A DNA stretch of 64,000 nucleotides from Mycobacterium sp. HUMS_12744610 (GCF_041206865.1 NZ_JBGEDP010000001.1:1984001-2048000), one strand, 5' to 3'; numbered from the stretch's first letter, positions 16,359 to 28,755 are shown. Notes: generated from the sequence alone by a model not told the origin. Numbers and translations are program-made.

Positions 16359-17587
16359 GCACCACACTGGACGAGGCCGGCGGCCTCCTGGCGGACCCGT
16401 TGGCCTACACCGACGAGCCGAGGCTGCACGCGGCGCTGACCCACCTGCGGGCCAACGCACCGGTGTCGTGGGTCGAGGTGCCCGGCTATCGGCCGTTCTG
16501 GGCGATCACCAAACACGCCGACATCATGGACATCGAACGCGACAACGCGCTGTTCACGAATTGGCCACGCCCCGTGCTGACCACCGCGGAGGGCGACGAG
16601 ATGCAGGCGGCCGCCGGCGTCCGCACGCTGATCCACATGGACGACCCACAGCACCGGGTGGTGCGCGCGATTGGGTCGGACTGGTTCCGCCCGAAGGCCA
16701 TGCGGGCGCTGAAGGTTCGGGTCGAGGAATTGGCCAAGGTCTACGTCGACAAGATGGTGGCCGCCGGCCCCGAGTGTGACTTCGTCCAGGAAGTCGCGGT
16801 GAACTACCCGCTGTACGTGATCATGTCGCTACTGGGTCTGCCCGAGGACGACTTCCCGCGCATGCTCAAGCTCACCCAGGAACTGTTCGGCAGCGAGGAC
16901 ACCGAGTTCAAACGGGGCGCGACGAACGAAGACCAGCTTCCGGCGCTGCTGGACATGTTCGGCTACTTCAATGCGGTCACCGCGACGCGCCGCGAGCATC
17001 CGACCGACGACCTCGCGTCGGCGATCGCCAACGCCCGCGTCGACGGGGAACCGTTGTCGGACATCGACACCGTGTCGTATTACCTCATCGTCGCCACCGC
17101 GGGCCACGACACCACCAGTGCGACCATCTCCGGTGGCATGCAGGCGCTCATCGAAAACCCCGACCAGCTGCAACGGCTGCGCGACAATCGTGAGCTGCTG
17201 CCGCTGGCCACCGAGGAGATGATCCGCTGGGTCACCCCGGTCAAGGAATTCATGCGCACCGCCGCCGCGGACACCGTCGTGCGCGGGGTTCCCATCGCCG
17301 CGGGCGACTCCGTGCTGTTGTCGTATGTGTCGGGCAACCGCGACGAGGACGTCTTCGACGACCCGTTCCGCTTCGACGTCGGCCGCGACCCCAACAAACA
17401 CCTGGCGTTCGGCTACGGGGTGCATTTCTGCATGGGTGCGGCCCTGGCCCGCATGGAGGTCAGCAGCTTCTTCTCCGAGCTGCTGCCCAGGCTCGAAAGC
17501 ATTGAGCTGAACGGCGATCCGGAACTCGTGGCCACCACCTTCGTCGGTGGCCTCAAGCACCTACCGGTCCGCTACTCCCTGACGTGA
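16355..17587 (+). CDS. Cytochrome P450
   Basis: A 410-residue P450 with I-helix AGHDTT, K-helix ExxR (EEMIR) and heme loop FGYGVHFCMG with the Cys ligand near residue 359. The start ATG 16355 has AAGGAG nine bases upstream and overlaps the preceding stop (ATGA). It differs clearly from the P450s at 3989 and 21021, so it probably acts on a different position or intermediate. Its own TGA overlaps a GTG that starts an SDR gene, so P450 hydroxylation followed by alcohol oxidation is the likely logic of the operon, although the SDR is now frameshifted. Confidence 0.9.
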   Translation: MSTTLDEAGGLLADPLAYTDEPRLHAALTHLRANAPVSWVEVPGYRPFWAITKHADIMDIERDNALFTNWPRPVLTTAEGDEMQAAAGVRTLIHMDDPQHRVVRAIGSDWFRPKAMRALKVRVEELAKVYVDKMVAAGPECDFVQEVAVNYPLYVIMSLLGLPEDDFPRMLKLTQELFGSEDTEFKRGATNEDQLPALLDMFGYFNAVTATRREHPTDDLASAIANARVDGEPLSDIDTVSYYLIVATAGHDTTSATISGGMQALIENPDQLQRLRDNRELLPLATEEMIRWVTPVKEFMRTAAADTVVRGVPIAAGDSVLLSYVSGNRDEDVFDDPFRFDVGRDPNKHLAFGYGVHFCMGAALARMEVSSFFSELLPRLESIELNGDPELVATTFVGGLKHLPVRYSLT

Positions 17588-18407
17588 ACCGCCGGACGAT
17601 CGTGATCACCGGCGCCAGCGAGACGGCATCGGCGCCGCGGCGGCCCGTCGTCTGCGTCGCAGCGGACACAACGTCGTGCTGGTAGGGCGTTCGGAGGCCA
17701 AGACCGCCGCCGTGGCCGCCGAACTGGACGCCGCATATTTCGTCGCCGATTTCGCCGATCTGTCGCAGGTGCGGGCGCTGGCCGACAAGCTTCGTTCCGA
17801 ATACCCGCGCATCGACGTGTTGGGCAACAACGCCGGCGGCATGTTCAGCCGCATGCAGCGCACGGCCGACGGCCACGAGATCACCTTCCAGGTCAACTAT
17901 CTGGCGCCGTTCCTGCTGACCACGCAGTTGCTCGACGTGCTCATCGGTTCGCGGGCCACGGTCGTCAACACGACGAGCTCGTCACAGAAACTGCTCCACC
18001 GCGTCACCCTCGACGACTTCGAAACAACGGACCGCCGCCGGCCCGGCACCGCGTACGCGCTGGCCAAGCTCGCGAACATCCTGTTCACCAGGGAATTGCA
18101 TCGGCGCTACCACGCCGGGGGTCTTTCGGCCGCGGTGGTGCACCCCGGCTTCGTCAACACCAATATCGGCCACGCGTCGGGATCACGCTTCCTGGTGTGG
18201 ATGCAGCGCACGCCGGTAAGCCGCCTCATCGCGACCGCGGACCGGGGCGCCGATCAGCTGGTCTGGCTGGCGTCGAGCACACCCGGTGTCGACTGGACTC
18301 CCGGCGAGTACTACGCGAAGGGCAAAGTGGCCAGGGCCAATCGCGCTGCCGACGACCCCGTCCTGGCGCGCGAGTTGTGGGATCGCGCGCTGGCCGCGGT
18401 CGGCTAG
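17584..18407 (+). pseudogene. Short-chain dehydrogenase/reductase with a frameshift near its start
   Basis: The GTG 17584 overlaps the P450 stop (GTGA) and begins VNRRTIVITGASE, a normal SDR N-terminus. The expected TGASDGIG motif is broken at 17620-17623, where GAGA replaces GA: this frame ends at 17683, and the rest continues in another frame. The remainder is intact, with NNAGG, a Ser-rich catalytic strand, YALAK (YxxxK) and a full C-terminus to 18407. Removing two bases would give a 273-residue enzyme. It is either a recent pseudogene or an assembly error. The retained body resembles the retinol-dehydrogenase-like SDRs common in mycobacteria. Confidence 0.75.
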
Positions 18408-18428
18408 AAGTGCCCATCGGCGCCACCC

Positions 18429-18473
18429 ATGGGGACCAATGACCCTAGGATGCGCCACGGCGGTGCCTAGGGT
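18429..18473 (+). promoter_or_regulatory. DosR-box-like site and -10 element for the DUF1876 gene
   Basis: ATGGGGACCAATGACCCTAG at 18429-18448 keeps GGGAC and ACCC of the DosR consensus TTSGGGACTWWAGTCCCSAA, at 13-14 of 20 positions. TAGGGT at 18468-18473 fits a mycobacterial -10 with suitable spacing, and the gene starts at 18518. The homologues Rv1738 and Rv2632c are known DosR/hypoxia genes, which supports the match. Confidence 0.5.
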
Positions 18474-18517
18474 TGAGGCCAGCTCGTCCCGCAGCACGAT
18501 TCGAAAGAGGCGCCGCC

Positions 18518-18766
18518 ATGCCATACGACAGCCGCCCGATTGCCGCCAACCGGCCCATGGTCACCGTGGCGATCGACGAGCACGCCGGCCGCACCCTCGC
18601 GAAGGCTCAATTGCGCTGGGGGAGTTCGTATATCTTCGGGCGCGGGGTCGCCTATCGCCACCCGTCGGACTGTTTGGCCCGCGAAGCCGGCCAGGAGCTC
18701 GCCACCGCGCGTGCGCTCTCGGATCTGGCGGATCAGGTCAGCGCGTTCAGCCGGATCATGAACTGA
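18518..18766 (+). CDS. DUF1876 small protein (Rv1738/Rv2632c-like)
   Basis: An 82-residue protein whose core, VAIDEHAGRTLAKAQLRW, and C-terminal ATARALSDLADQV match the DUF1876 family by recall (Rv1738: SIDEHEGLTRAKARLRW). Rv1738 has a fold related to ribosome hibernation factors and is induced in hypoxia. The start ATG 18518 follows an AAAGAGG ribosome site with seven bases between; an upstream extension in the same frame is less likely. It stands alone after the P450/SDR operon, with a DosR-like box upstream. A role in stress-time translation arrest is inferred from the family, not shown here. Confidence 0.85.
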   Translation: MPYDSRPIAANRPMVTVAIDEHAGRTLAKAQLRWGSSYIFGRGVAYRHPSDCLAREAGQELATARALSDLADQVSAFSRIMN

Positions 18767-18794
18767 CCAGCACGGAGTACTAGACTGCGAACTC

Positions 18795-19235
18795 GTGTTG
18801 GGAGTTCACCACTCGGCGATCTGCACCGCCGACGTCGAACGCTCGTTGCGATTCTGGCGCGACGGCCTCGGCCTGACTCCACTACTCGACCACGAGTTCA
18901 CCGGTGATTGGCCGGCATTGTTCGGCACGAGCAGCGACCGGTTGCGGTCGATCTTTTTGGGCGACCCGCAGACACCGGACGCCGGCATCGTCGAACTCGT
19001 CGAGTTCGACGGGGCCGACGAGGCGCTGCCGTCGTCGCCGGCGCCCCGGCACGGATTCTTTCTGCTCTCCCTGCAGCGTGACGTCGACGAGACACTCTCC
19101 GCGCTGGCCGAATTGGGTTTCACCGACGGTGTTCGCCGGATCGACGTGGCGGCTCCGGCCGGAAAGACCGTCGCGATGGCCGTTGTCACCGCGCCCGACG
19201 GCGTGCTGGTCGAGTTGATCGGTGCTGCGCGATGA
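18795..19235 (+). CDS. VOC-family (glyoxalase-fold) protein
   Basis: A 146-residue protein with two vicinal-oxygen-chelate modules. It opens with GVHHSAICTADVERSLRFW and DGLGLTPLLDHE, and closes with VVTAPDGVLVELIG, which supplies the typical metal-binding His and Glu. Such proteins include methylmalonyl-CoA epimerases, extradiol dioxygenases and glyoxalases; length and single pair of modules favour an epimerase- or lyase-like enzyme. It starts at GTG 18795 and overlaps the next SDR gene by ATGA, so the two form an operon. Confidence 0.82.
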   Translation: MLGVHHSAICTADVERSLRFWRDGLGLTPLLDHEFTGDWPALFGTSSDRLRSIFLGDPQTPDAGIVELVEFDGADEALPSSPAPRHGFFLLSLQRDVDETLSALAELGFTDGVRRIDVAAPAGKTVAMAVVTAPDGVLVELIGAAR

Positions 19236-19975
19236 CGGCGCCGACAGCCCTCGTCACCGGCGGTGCATCCGGCATCGGGCGCGAGGTCGCCGGACTGCTG
19301 CGCGAGGCCGGCCACGACGTCGTGGTCTGGGACCTGTCCGGCGCCGACATCGTCTGTGACGTCAGCGATCCCGACGCGGTGTCGACGGCGATGGAACAAA
19401 CCTTGTCCGAGCGCGGGACGCCGACCCGGGTGGTGACCTGCGCGGGAATCGGCGCCTCGGGCATGCTGCTGGACCAGTCACCCGCGGAATGGCAACGGGT
19501 GCTGGCGGTGAACCTCACCGGCACCTGGCTGACCATTCGCGCCGCGGCGCAGGCCATGGTCGATGCGGGGGCGGGCGGGTCGATCGTCGCCGTCTCCAGC
19601 ATCAGCGGCACCCTCGCCGACCGGGACATGGGCGCCTACTGCGTGTCCAAAGCGGGCGTGGACATGCTGGTCAAGGTCGCCGCCGTGGAGTGGGGCGGCC
19701 ACGGCATCCGAGTCAACGCGGTCGGGCCGGGCGTCACGAGGACGCCGATGCTGGCGAAACCCGAACAGCTTCCCGGCTGGGTGGAGGCGCTGGCCGAGCG
19801 CACGGTGCTGGGCGGTGTGGGGGAGGCGACCGACGTGGCGGGTGCCATCGTGGGGGTCCTCGGACTGCCCTGGGTGACGGGCCAGATCGTGCACGCGGAC
19901 GGCGGCCTGGCGTTGCACAGCCCGATCGACGCGTACGGCCAGCTGCAGAAGGCGATCCGCAAAGGCCCTAGCTGA
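19232..19975 (+). CDS. Short-chain dehydrogenase/reductase
   Basis: A 247-residue classical SDR. It has the NAD(P)-binding TGGASGIG motif, the CAGIGASG strand, a catalytic Ser in VAVSSISGT, YCVSK (YxxxK) and the terminal GQIVHADGGLALHSP. Asp in VWDLSG after the second strand suggests NAD rather than NADP. Coupled to the VOC gene by ATGA. Probably oxidises a hydroxyl of a pathway intermediate. Its 3' end overlaps by eight bases the end of the convergent, broken alcohol dehydrogenase gene. Confidence 0.9.
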   Translation: MTAPTALVTGGASGIGREVAGLLREAGHDVVVWDLSGADIVCDVSDPDAVSTAMEQTLSERGTPTRVVTCAGIGASGMLLDQSPAEWQRVLAVNLTGTWLTIRAAAQAMVDAGAGGSIVAVSSISGTLADRDMGAYCVSKAGVDMLVKVAAVEWGGHGIRVNAVGPGVTRTPMLAKPEQLPGWVEALAERTVLGGVGEATDVAGAIVGVLGLPWVTGQIVHADGGLALHSPIDAYGQLQKAIRKGPS

Positions 19976-21012
19976 TCCCGAAATCGATGATGCCGCAGAT
20001 GATTTCGCCGTTGAGTAAGTCCGCGTAGGCGTCGTTGACGTCGTCGAGGCGATAGCGCCGGGTGATCATCTCGTCGAGCTGCAGTTGCCCCGTCTGGTAG
20101 AGCCTGGCCAGCCGGGCGATGTCCGCCTTCGGGTTGCACGACCCGAAGACGGTGCCCGCCAGCGACTTGTTCATCAGGATGAAGTCCTGCAGATCGATCT
20201 TGACCGACCGGGTCAGCTGCGAGGTCATTCCGGTCAGCACACACGTGCCGCCCTTTCGGGTGAGCTGCAACGCGTCGCGGACATCGGCGGCGGTGATCAG
20301 CGACGGCGAGACCACGACAGCGTCGGCCATCACCCCGTAGGTCAGGCCGCGCACCAGGTCCAGCGCCTCGTCCACCGCGGCCACACTGTGCGTGGCGCCG
20401 AACCGCAAGGCGGACTGCCGTTTGAACTCGACCGGATCGACGGCGACGATCTGCGCGGCGCCCCCGATCCGGGCGCCCTGGATCGCGCCCGTGCCGATCC
20501 CACCGGCGCCGACGATCACGACGGTGTCGCCGGCGCGCATGTTGGAGCGGTTCGCGACCGAACCGTAGCTTGGACAGATGCCCGAGATCGCCGCCGTCGC
20601 CGGTGTGGTGCCGGAACGTGCCGTCGGTGGGCATGCCCGGGGTCAGGGTGCCGATGCCCGCGTCGCAGATGTACTCCATCCCGCTCGCGCACCAGCGGCA
20701 CTGCCCGCAGACGGCGACGAACGACATCACCACATGGTCGCCGACCGCGAAATCGGTTACTCCCGAACCGATGTCGCGCACGATGCCCGAACCCTCGTGT
20801 CCGCCGATCGTCGGGAACATGGTCGGCAGGCCCAGCGACCGCAGCACCTCGTTGGGTGCCGACATGTCGCCCTTGAGGATGTGGTCGTCGGAGTGGCACA
20901 GGCCGGCGGCCATCTCGACGAGGACCTCGCCGGCGCGCGGCGGGTCCAGCTCGAACTCCTCGACGGACCAGGGGCCGCCGACGTCGTGCAGGACCGCTCC
21001 TCGAGTTTTCAA
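19968..21012 (-). pseudogene. Zinc alcohol dehydrogenase (NDMA-dependent type), internally deleted
   Basis: Two halves of one medium-chain dehydrogenase lie in different frames. The N-terminal half starts at TTG 21012 (LKTRGAVLHDVGGPW), with catalytic-zinc residues GLCHSDD and GGHEGSG and the structural-zinc run CGQCRWCASGMEYIC. After TGDGGDLG the frame runs into unrelated sequence. The C-terminal half resumes around 20575 as YGSVANRSN and GAGGIGTGAI, and ends at 19968. About 40 residues, including the third catalytic-zinc Cys region, are missing, so this is a real deletion and not a single-base error. The protein would be inactive. It sits just downstream of a broken P450 gene, a natural partner. 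Confidence 0.82.
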
Positions 21013-21020
21013 GCGGCTTC

Positions 21021-21971
21021 TCAAGCGGCCGGGGCGAGCGCCAGGTCCGTCACCCGGTCGAACAGGCTGTTCAGCATGACCCTCGTCTCCAGCCGGGCCA
21101 GGTGCATGCCGAGGCACATGTGGATGCCGCCGGCGAACGCGATGTGGGATTGGCGCAGCCGGTGAATGTCGAATACCCCGGTGTCGGTCCAGCGGCGCTC
21201 GTCACGGTTGGCCGAGCCCATGCACAGGTCGATCTGCGCCCCGGCGGGGATCGTCTTGCCGCCGAGTTCGATCGCCTCGGTGGTGGTCCGCATGACCATG
21301 GTCGGCGGGGTTTCGAACCGCAGGCCCTCTTCGATCGCCGCCGCAATCAACGACCGGTCGCGGCAGACCGCCGCCAGCTGCTCGGGATGGGTCAGCAACA
21401 GTTACAGCAGGTTTCCCGACGACCGGTAGGTGGTCTCCAGGCCGGCCGGCAGCAGCAGGCGCAGGAACGCGATGATCGCCTCGTCGGTCAGCTTCTCGCC
21501 GTCGATCTCGGCGGCGACGAGGTCGCCGATGATGTCGTCGGTGAGTTGGTGGCGCCGCTGCTCGACCCGCTCGAGGAAGTAACCCTGCAACTCCGCCGCC
21601 GCGTTCAGCCCGGCGACGATGTCGGTCGGGATCGAGATGAGCTCCAGCGATAACCGCCGGAAAAGGTCGAGGTCCTCGGGCGGCAGGCCCAGCAGCCTGG
21701 CGATGATCCGGGTCGGGAACTCGAAGGTGAGCGCCTGCACCAGGTCAGCCTCGCCGTCCGCCTCGATCTCGTCGACCAGCCGGTCGCAGACCGGCCCGAT
21801 CACCGACGGCTCCCAGCGCTGCAGCGCGGTGGCGCGGAAGGCCTTGGCCACCAGGTTGCGGTGGTCGTGGTGTTCCTTGCCGGCCATCGCGAGGATGGTA
21901 TGGCCCATCACCAGCCCGATCGTCTTGTCGTAGCCGGCCGAGATGAAGACCCGGTCGTGGCGGAAGGCCTG
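21021..21971 (-). pseudogene. Cytochrome P450 remnant: N-terminus lost, internal nonsense codon
   Basis: Reading the minus strand, P450 sequence begins abruptly at QAFRHDRVFISAGYDK and runs through LLPAGLETTYRSSGNLL, then TAA at 21402-21404, then continues in the same frame through EEGLRFETP, GSANRDERRW and the heme loop FAGGIHMCLG to the TGA at 21021. The TAA replaces the Tyr codon of the intact paralogue at 3989-5197 (GNLLYLLLTHP). Roughly the first 70 residues are absent and replaced by unrelated sequence around 21972. Truncation plus nonsense makes this a clear pseudogene of a paralogous P450, formerly in an operon with the alcohol dehydrogenase. Confidence 0.88.
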
Positions 21972-21976
21972 GGACG

Positions 21977-22138
21977 CATGCCTTCCTCAGTACCGAACTA
22001 CACATCGTCGCAGCGACGTTCAGCGGCTTCGACTCGGTGGTCCCGGACTGGGTCGTATCCCGGGAGTACCGGGCGTTGCACGCGCAGGCACTGCGCCGCG
22101 TGTTCCGATGTAACAGGCGGAGACTTACACCGGGGTGA
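21977..22138 (+). pseudogene. Possible gene fragment of unknown family at the P450 break point
   Basis: Directly beyond the P450 break, the plus strand has 53 codons ending in TGA at 22136-22138 with natural-looking composition (TELHIVAATFSGF, DSVVPDWVVSREY, ALHAQALRRVF). It has no start and no matching upstream part. It may be the tail of a gene brought in by the rearrangement that cut the P450 gene. I do not recognise the family, and chance coding in GC-rich DNA is possible. Confidence 0.3.
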
Positions 22139-22769
22139 ACTTGGTGATCAGCCACTTGCCGTTGATCCGGCTCATGCGCACGAGCGCGCTCCTGAGCGCC
22201 AGCGACGGTTGCGGGTTGTCCTTGATCTTGGTGGTCTGATCGACGAAGACCAGGACGACGGCCGAATACGGCTGCAGCTCGGTCACCGCGGCCCCGGTCA
22301 CATGGGCCGTGGTTTTCAGCGACTTCTGTTTGGCCGCCGGAGTTACGACCTGCTTGGTGAAATCGTTGTAGTAGGACAGGAAGTCCCCGCCCAGGTACGA
22401 CCTTGCGGTGGCGAAGTCCTGGTCCAGGGTGTCCGACGAGTAGGACAGCAATGCGACGGTCCCGTCGGAGGCGATTCCTGCCACGGCGCGGGCGACGCCG
22501 GGATCGGTCTGCTGGTCGGGCCGGAACTGCTTGAAGTAGAGCCATGTCGCCACGCCGCCCGAGATCAGCAGCAGCACGATCAGGACCACGGAGAGGGCCT
22601 TCGAGTTGAGCACCGCCCGCGTCCGGACCAGACGTGGGCGTTTCGGCCGGGACGCGGAGTCGACCGCTTTCTCTTCCTCCGCGAACGGCTCACTCGCCTG
22701 ATCGTCGAAGTCCGTTTCGGGCGAGTCGATCTCGGCATCGGCGGCGACGTCGTGCAGATGGTCGGTCAC
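22125..22769 (-). CDS. Mce-associated membrane protein
   Basis: A 214-residue protein with a charged, acidic N-terminus, one membrane helix (about 58-79, [19 protein letters not shown]) and an extracytoplasmic NTF2-like domain ending in [12 protein letters not shown], the usual layout of Mce-associated (Mam/Mas) proteins. These support Mce lipid importers. The start GTG overlaps the stop of the similar upstream gene (GTGA). No mce or yrbE genes are in the window, so these two would have to serve a distant Mce complex. Lipid uptake would fit the surrounding degradation genes. Confidence 0.85.
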   Translation of the reverse strand: MTDHLHDVAADAEIDSPETDFDDQASEPFAEEEKAVDSASRPKRPRLVRTRAVLNSKALSVVLIVLLLISGGVATWLYFKQFRPDQQTDPGVARAVAGIASDGTVALLSYSSDTLDQDFATARSYLGGDFLSYYNDFTKQVVTPAAKQKSLKTTAHVTGAAVTELQPYSAVVLVFVDQTTKIKDNPQPSLALRSALVRMSRINGKWLITKFTPV

Positions 22770-23683
22770 GGTACGTACTCAACTTTCGACATCTTGTACT
22801 GTCCGCCGACATCGGCAATGGTCACCCTGAGCCGCCACATTCGCGGTGGTTGGTCCTTTCCTGGTGGGGAATTGGTGACCCGCGAGGTCGCCGACACCAG
22901 CACCACCGCCGAATCCCCCTTCATGGACTCGACGGCGGCGCCGTTGATGGTTCCTTCGGTGACGGCCTTCGACTGTTCGACCACCGCGATGAAGTCTTTC
23001 GCCCGATTCTTGAAATCGTCTTTGAATTCGCCCGTGGCGCTGTCGATCACGCGTTGGACGTCCTCCTGGGCCTTCGTGTAGTCAAGCGAGATCATGTTCG
23101 TCACGCCCTGCTTGGCCCCGGCGACGTAGGCGGCCTGGCGTTGCTGGTAGCGGACGGCGTCCCGATGGTGGAACACCGCGTACATGCTGAACGCGGCGAA
23201 GCCGATGATGAGCAGGACCGCGGCGACTTTGGAAGCCGCGGTCGGCGAGGGCAACCGGCGTCGCCATGCCTCCGAGCGGTTCGCCGGTTCCGGGGGCGAC
23301 TCGGCGTGGTCCTCGTCGACGGCCGCCTCGTACGCCCGCTCGTAGGCCTCGCCATACTCTTCGTCGTACTCTTCGTCGTACTCCCCGTCGTAGTCTTCTT
23401 CGTCCGTCTCGTCGTAATCGTCGTAGTAATCCGCGTCGGCGGCCGCGGCGGCCGCATCCCCGTAGTCCTCGGCGGCCTCGGCCAGCGCCATCGCCTCGCG
23501 CCGCAACCGGGCGGCGCGGGCACGCGCGCGGGCGGCGGCGGCCAGCGCCTCGGCTTCGGCGGCTTCGGCTTCGGCCTCTTCGGCCAGGGCCATCGCCTCG
23601 GCCCTCGACGTGGCCTCCGCCACGTCCTCCGGCATGGCCCCCGGCCCGGCGGAAGCCTCGAACGGTTCGTCCGCCTCAGTCAT
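22766..23683 (-). CDS. Mce-associated membrane protein with long acidic N-terminus
   Basis: A 305-residue paralogue of the next gene: one membrane helix (about 152-171, [20 protein letters not shown]) and a C-terminal NTF2-like domain (about 180-305) ending in [10 protein letters not shown]. The cytoplasmic part is unusual. Residues 22-72 form an Ala/Glu/Arg helix likely to be a coiled coil, and residues 84-120 are almost wholly Asp, Glu and Tyr, with [12 protein letters not shown] repeats. Family members usually have a shorter tail. It heads the two-gene operon, and the operator-like site 23721-23739 lies 38 bases upstream, linking lipid uptake to the same putative regulon. Confidence 0.85.
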   Translation of the reverse strand: MTEADEPFEASAGPGAMPEDVAEATSRAEAMALAEEAEAEAAEAEALAAAARARARAARLRREAMALAEAAEDYGDAAAAAADADYYDDYDETDEEDYDGEYDEEYDEEYGEAYERAYEAAVDEDHAESPPEPANRSEAWRRRLPSPTAASKVAAVLLIIGFAAFSMYAVFHHRDAVRYQQRQAAYVAGAKQGVTNMISLDYTKAQEDVQRVIDSATGEFKDDFKNRAKDFIAVVEQSKAVTEGTINGAAVESMKGDSAVVLVSATSRVTNSPPGKDQPPRMWRLRVTIADVGGQYKMSKVEYVP

Positions 23684-23720
23684 CGCGCCTGCCGCTCGTC
23701 ACCATCATTATCGACTGAAC

Positions 23721-23739
23721 TCCGGTATCTCTTACTGTA
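23721..23739. promoter_or_regulatory. Operator-like 19-mer between Mce-associated and dehydrogenase operons
   Basis: TCCGGTATCTCTTACTGTA matches the copy at 15306-15324 in 14 of 19 positions and the perfect palindrome at 5248-5266 in 12. The right half TTACTGTA is well kept and the left half is weak. It lies in the 192-base divergent region between genes starting at 23683 (-) and 23876 (+). Confidence 0.45.
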
Positions 23740-23875
23740 TTGCCCGCTGCTAACATCGAGCCGCCGGCGAACTGCGACGAGGACCGAATAGGCGGATGAC
23801 CACCCCCCACCCAGCGTCTCTCCTCTGCATGTTTTGCGGCGACGATCAATTGCCAAGGAAGGTCCTTCCGGCATC

Positions 23876-25035
23876 ATGACCGCTGTCGACTCTCCCGAAA
23901 AGATACTCTTCACCTCCACGACCCAAGCCTTTCTGCAAAAAGAAGCGCCGCTGAGTCGCGTCCGTGAACTGCACGCCGCGGGCATGTCGTTCGACGCTTC
24001 CTGGTGGCGGCGCGCCGCCGAACTCGGGTGGACGAGCCTGCTTGTTCCCGAGGACTTGGGCGGTGGCAGCGTCTCCGACAGCGGCCTCGCGGACCTGGCC
24101 ATGGTCGCCGAGCAACTCGGCAAAACGGTGGCGCCCGGGCCGTTGTATCCGGTCAGTGTCGTGCTGGCCGGCCTCGCCGGGTGCGCCGAACGCCACGCGC
24201 ATGCCGCCACGATCGACGCGCTGATGTCGGGCGAGTTGGTCGCGTCGTGGGCCGTTGCCGAGCCGGGCCGGGGATGGGCCCCGCTGGACCCGTCGGTGAC
24301 GGCCGCTGAAACTGGTTCGGACACCGGCTCGGGCTACCGCATCGACGGCACCAAAGACCGCGTCGAGGCCGGCGCCCAGAGCGCCCTGCTGCTGGTGGTG
24401 GCGCGGTGCGGTGAGGGGATCCGGCAGTTCCTGGTCCCGACGGACGCGCCGGGGGTCCGTATCGAGCCTCAACAGTCGGTGGACCTGGTCAAGCAGTACG
24501 CGCGGGTGCATTTCGACGGTGTCCTGGTGGCAGAGGCCGCGGCCGTGGGCGCCGCGGACGAGAGCACCGCGCTGATCGGCCGGCAGAGCCAGATCGCCCA
24601 GGTCCTGCAGTGCGCCGAGGTGGTCGGCGTCCTGCAGACGGTCTTCGACTTCACCGTCCAGTGGGCGCTGGACCGGCACACCTTCGGCCGCCCCCTGGCG
24701 TCCTACCAGGCGCTCAAGCACAAGTTCGCCGACATGAAGCTGTGGTTGGAAGCGTGCCGGGCCACCACCGCCGCGGCGGTCGCCGCTGTCGCCGCCCGGG
24801 CGCCGACGGCGGGGCTGTCGGCCAGCATCGCCAAGTCCTACGTCGGCGAGATGGCCGGCCAGATTGTTCAGGCGTGCGTGCAGATGCACGGCGGCATCGG
24901 CGTCACCTGGGAGCACGACCTACACCTGTATCTGCGGCGAGTCACGTTGTACCGCGCCATGTTCGGGACTCCCGAGGAACACAATCAGCTCGTGTATGCG
25001 TGGCACGCGGAGGCCAAGACGGGCCGCGCCGGGCA

Positions 25036-25039
<4 letters not shown>
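23876..25039 (+). CDS. Acyl-CoA dehydrogenase (partner-type subunit)
   Basis: A 387-residue acyl-CoA dehydrogenase. The N-terminal domain has the WTSLLVPEDLGG segment, the middle region KDRVEAGAQSALLLVVA lacks the usual TEPxxGSD flavin motif, and the C-terminus reads QMHGGIGVTWEHDLHLYLRR, as in the partner subunits of mycobacterial two-gene FadE enzymes (ChsE1/ChsE2-like). No GGTxE catalytic Glu is seen. I start at ATG 23876; an upstream in-frame start would add 14 residues with poor composition. It overlaps the next acyl-CoA dehydrogenase gene by ATGA, so the two probably form an alpha2beta2 complex. Confidence 0.87.
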
Positions 25040-28391
<3,352 letters not shown>

Positions 28392-28401
28392 CACCACATT
28401 A

Positions 28402-28755
28402 TCAATCGGGGCCCGGCGCCCGGGGCACGGATCCATAACGGCGGCGTGAGGGCTGCCACACCACCGCCGACGCGATGGGCCCGCCGACGCGGTCGGCGGC
28501 CCATTTGGGTGCACGGCCCCAGCCGAGCGACTTCGTCATCTCCTGGCACGCCTTCTCGCAGCAGCGCCGGCACACCTCGGCGAAGACCCGGCGTGCTCGT
28601 AGCTGGTTGCCGTGTCCCTCGCAGACGTCTCCGCAGGCCTTGCAGGCGGCCGCGCACGCCGCCGGCATGGAGCGTTCGGGCTGGCGTCGTGGCCGGTGTG
28701 GCGCGTCATCACCCGGGCGGTCGCCGCGCAGATGTCGGCGCAGGCTCGTTCAGGC
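28402..28755 (-). pseudogene. DUF326 four-helix copper-binding protein, truncated and frameshifted
   Basis: Two Cys-rich pieces of one DUF326/Csp-like protein lie in different minus-strand frames. ERACADICAATARVMTRHTG is at 28690-28751; the other frame then gives CAAACKACGDVCEGH and CRRCCEKACQEMTKSLG from about 28665 down. The switch is near 28668-28680. The first ~50 residues expected for the family are missing, and the tail after TKSLG to the stop at 28402 is not typical. Intact relatives bind Cu(I) through helix cysteines. The product here is probably not functional. Confidence 0.65.
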
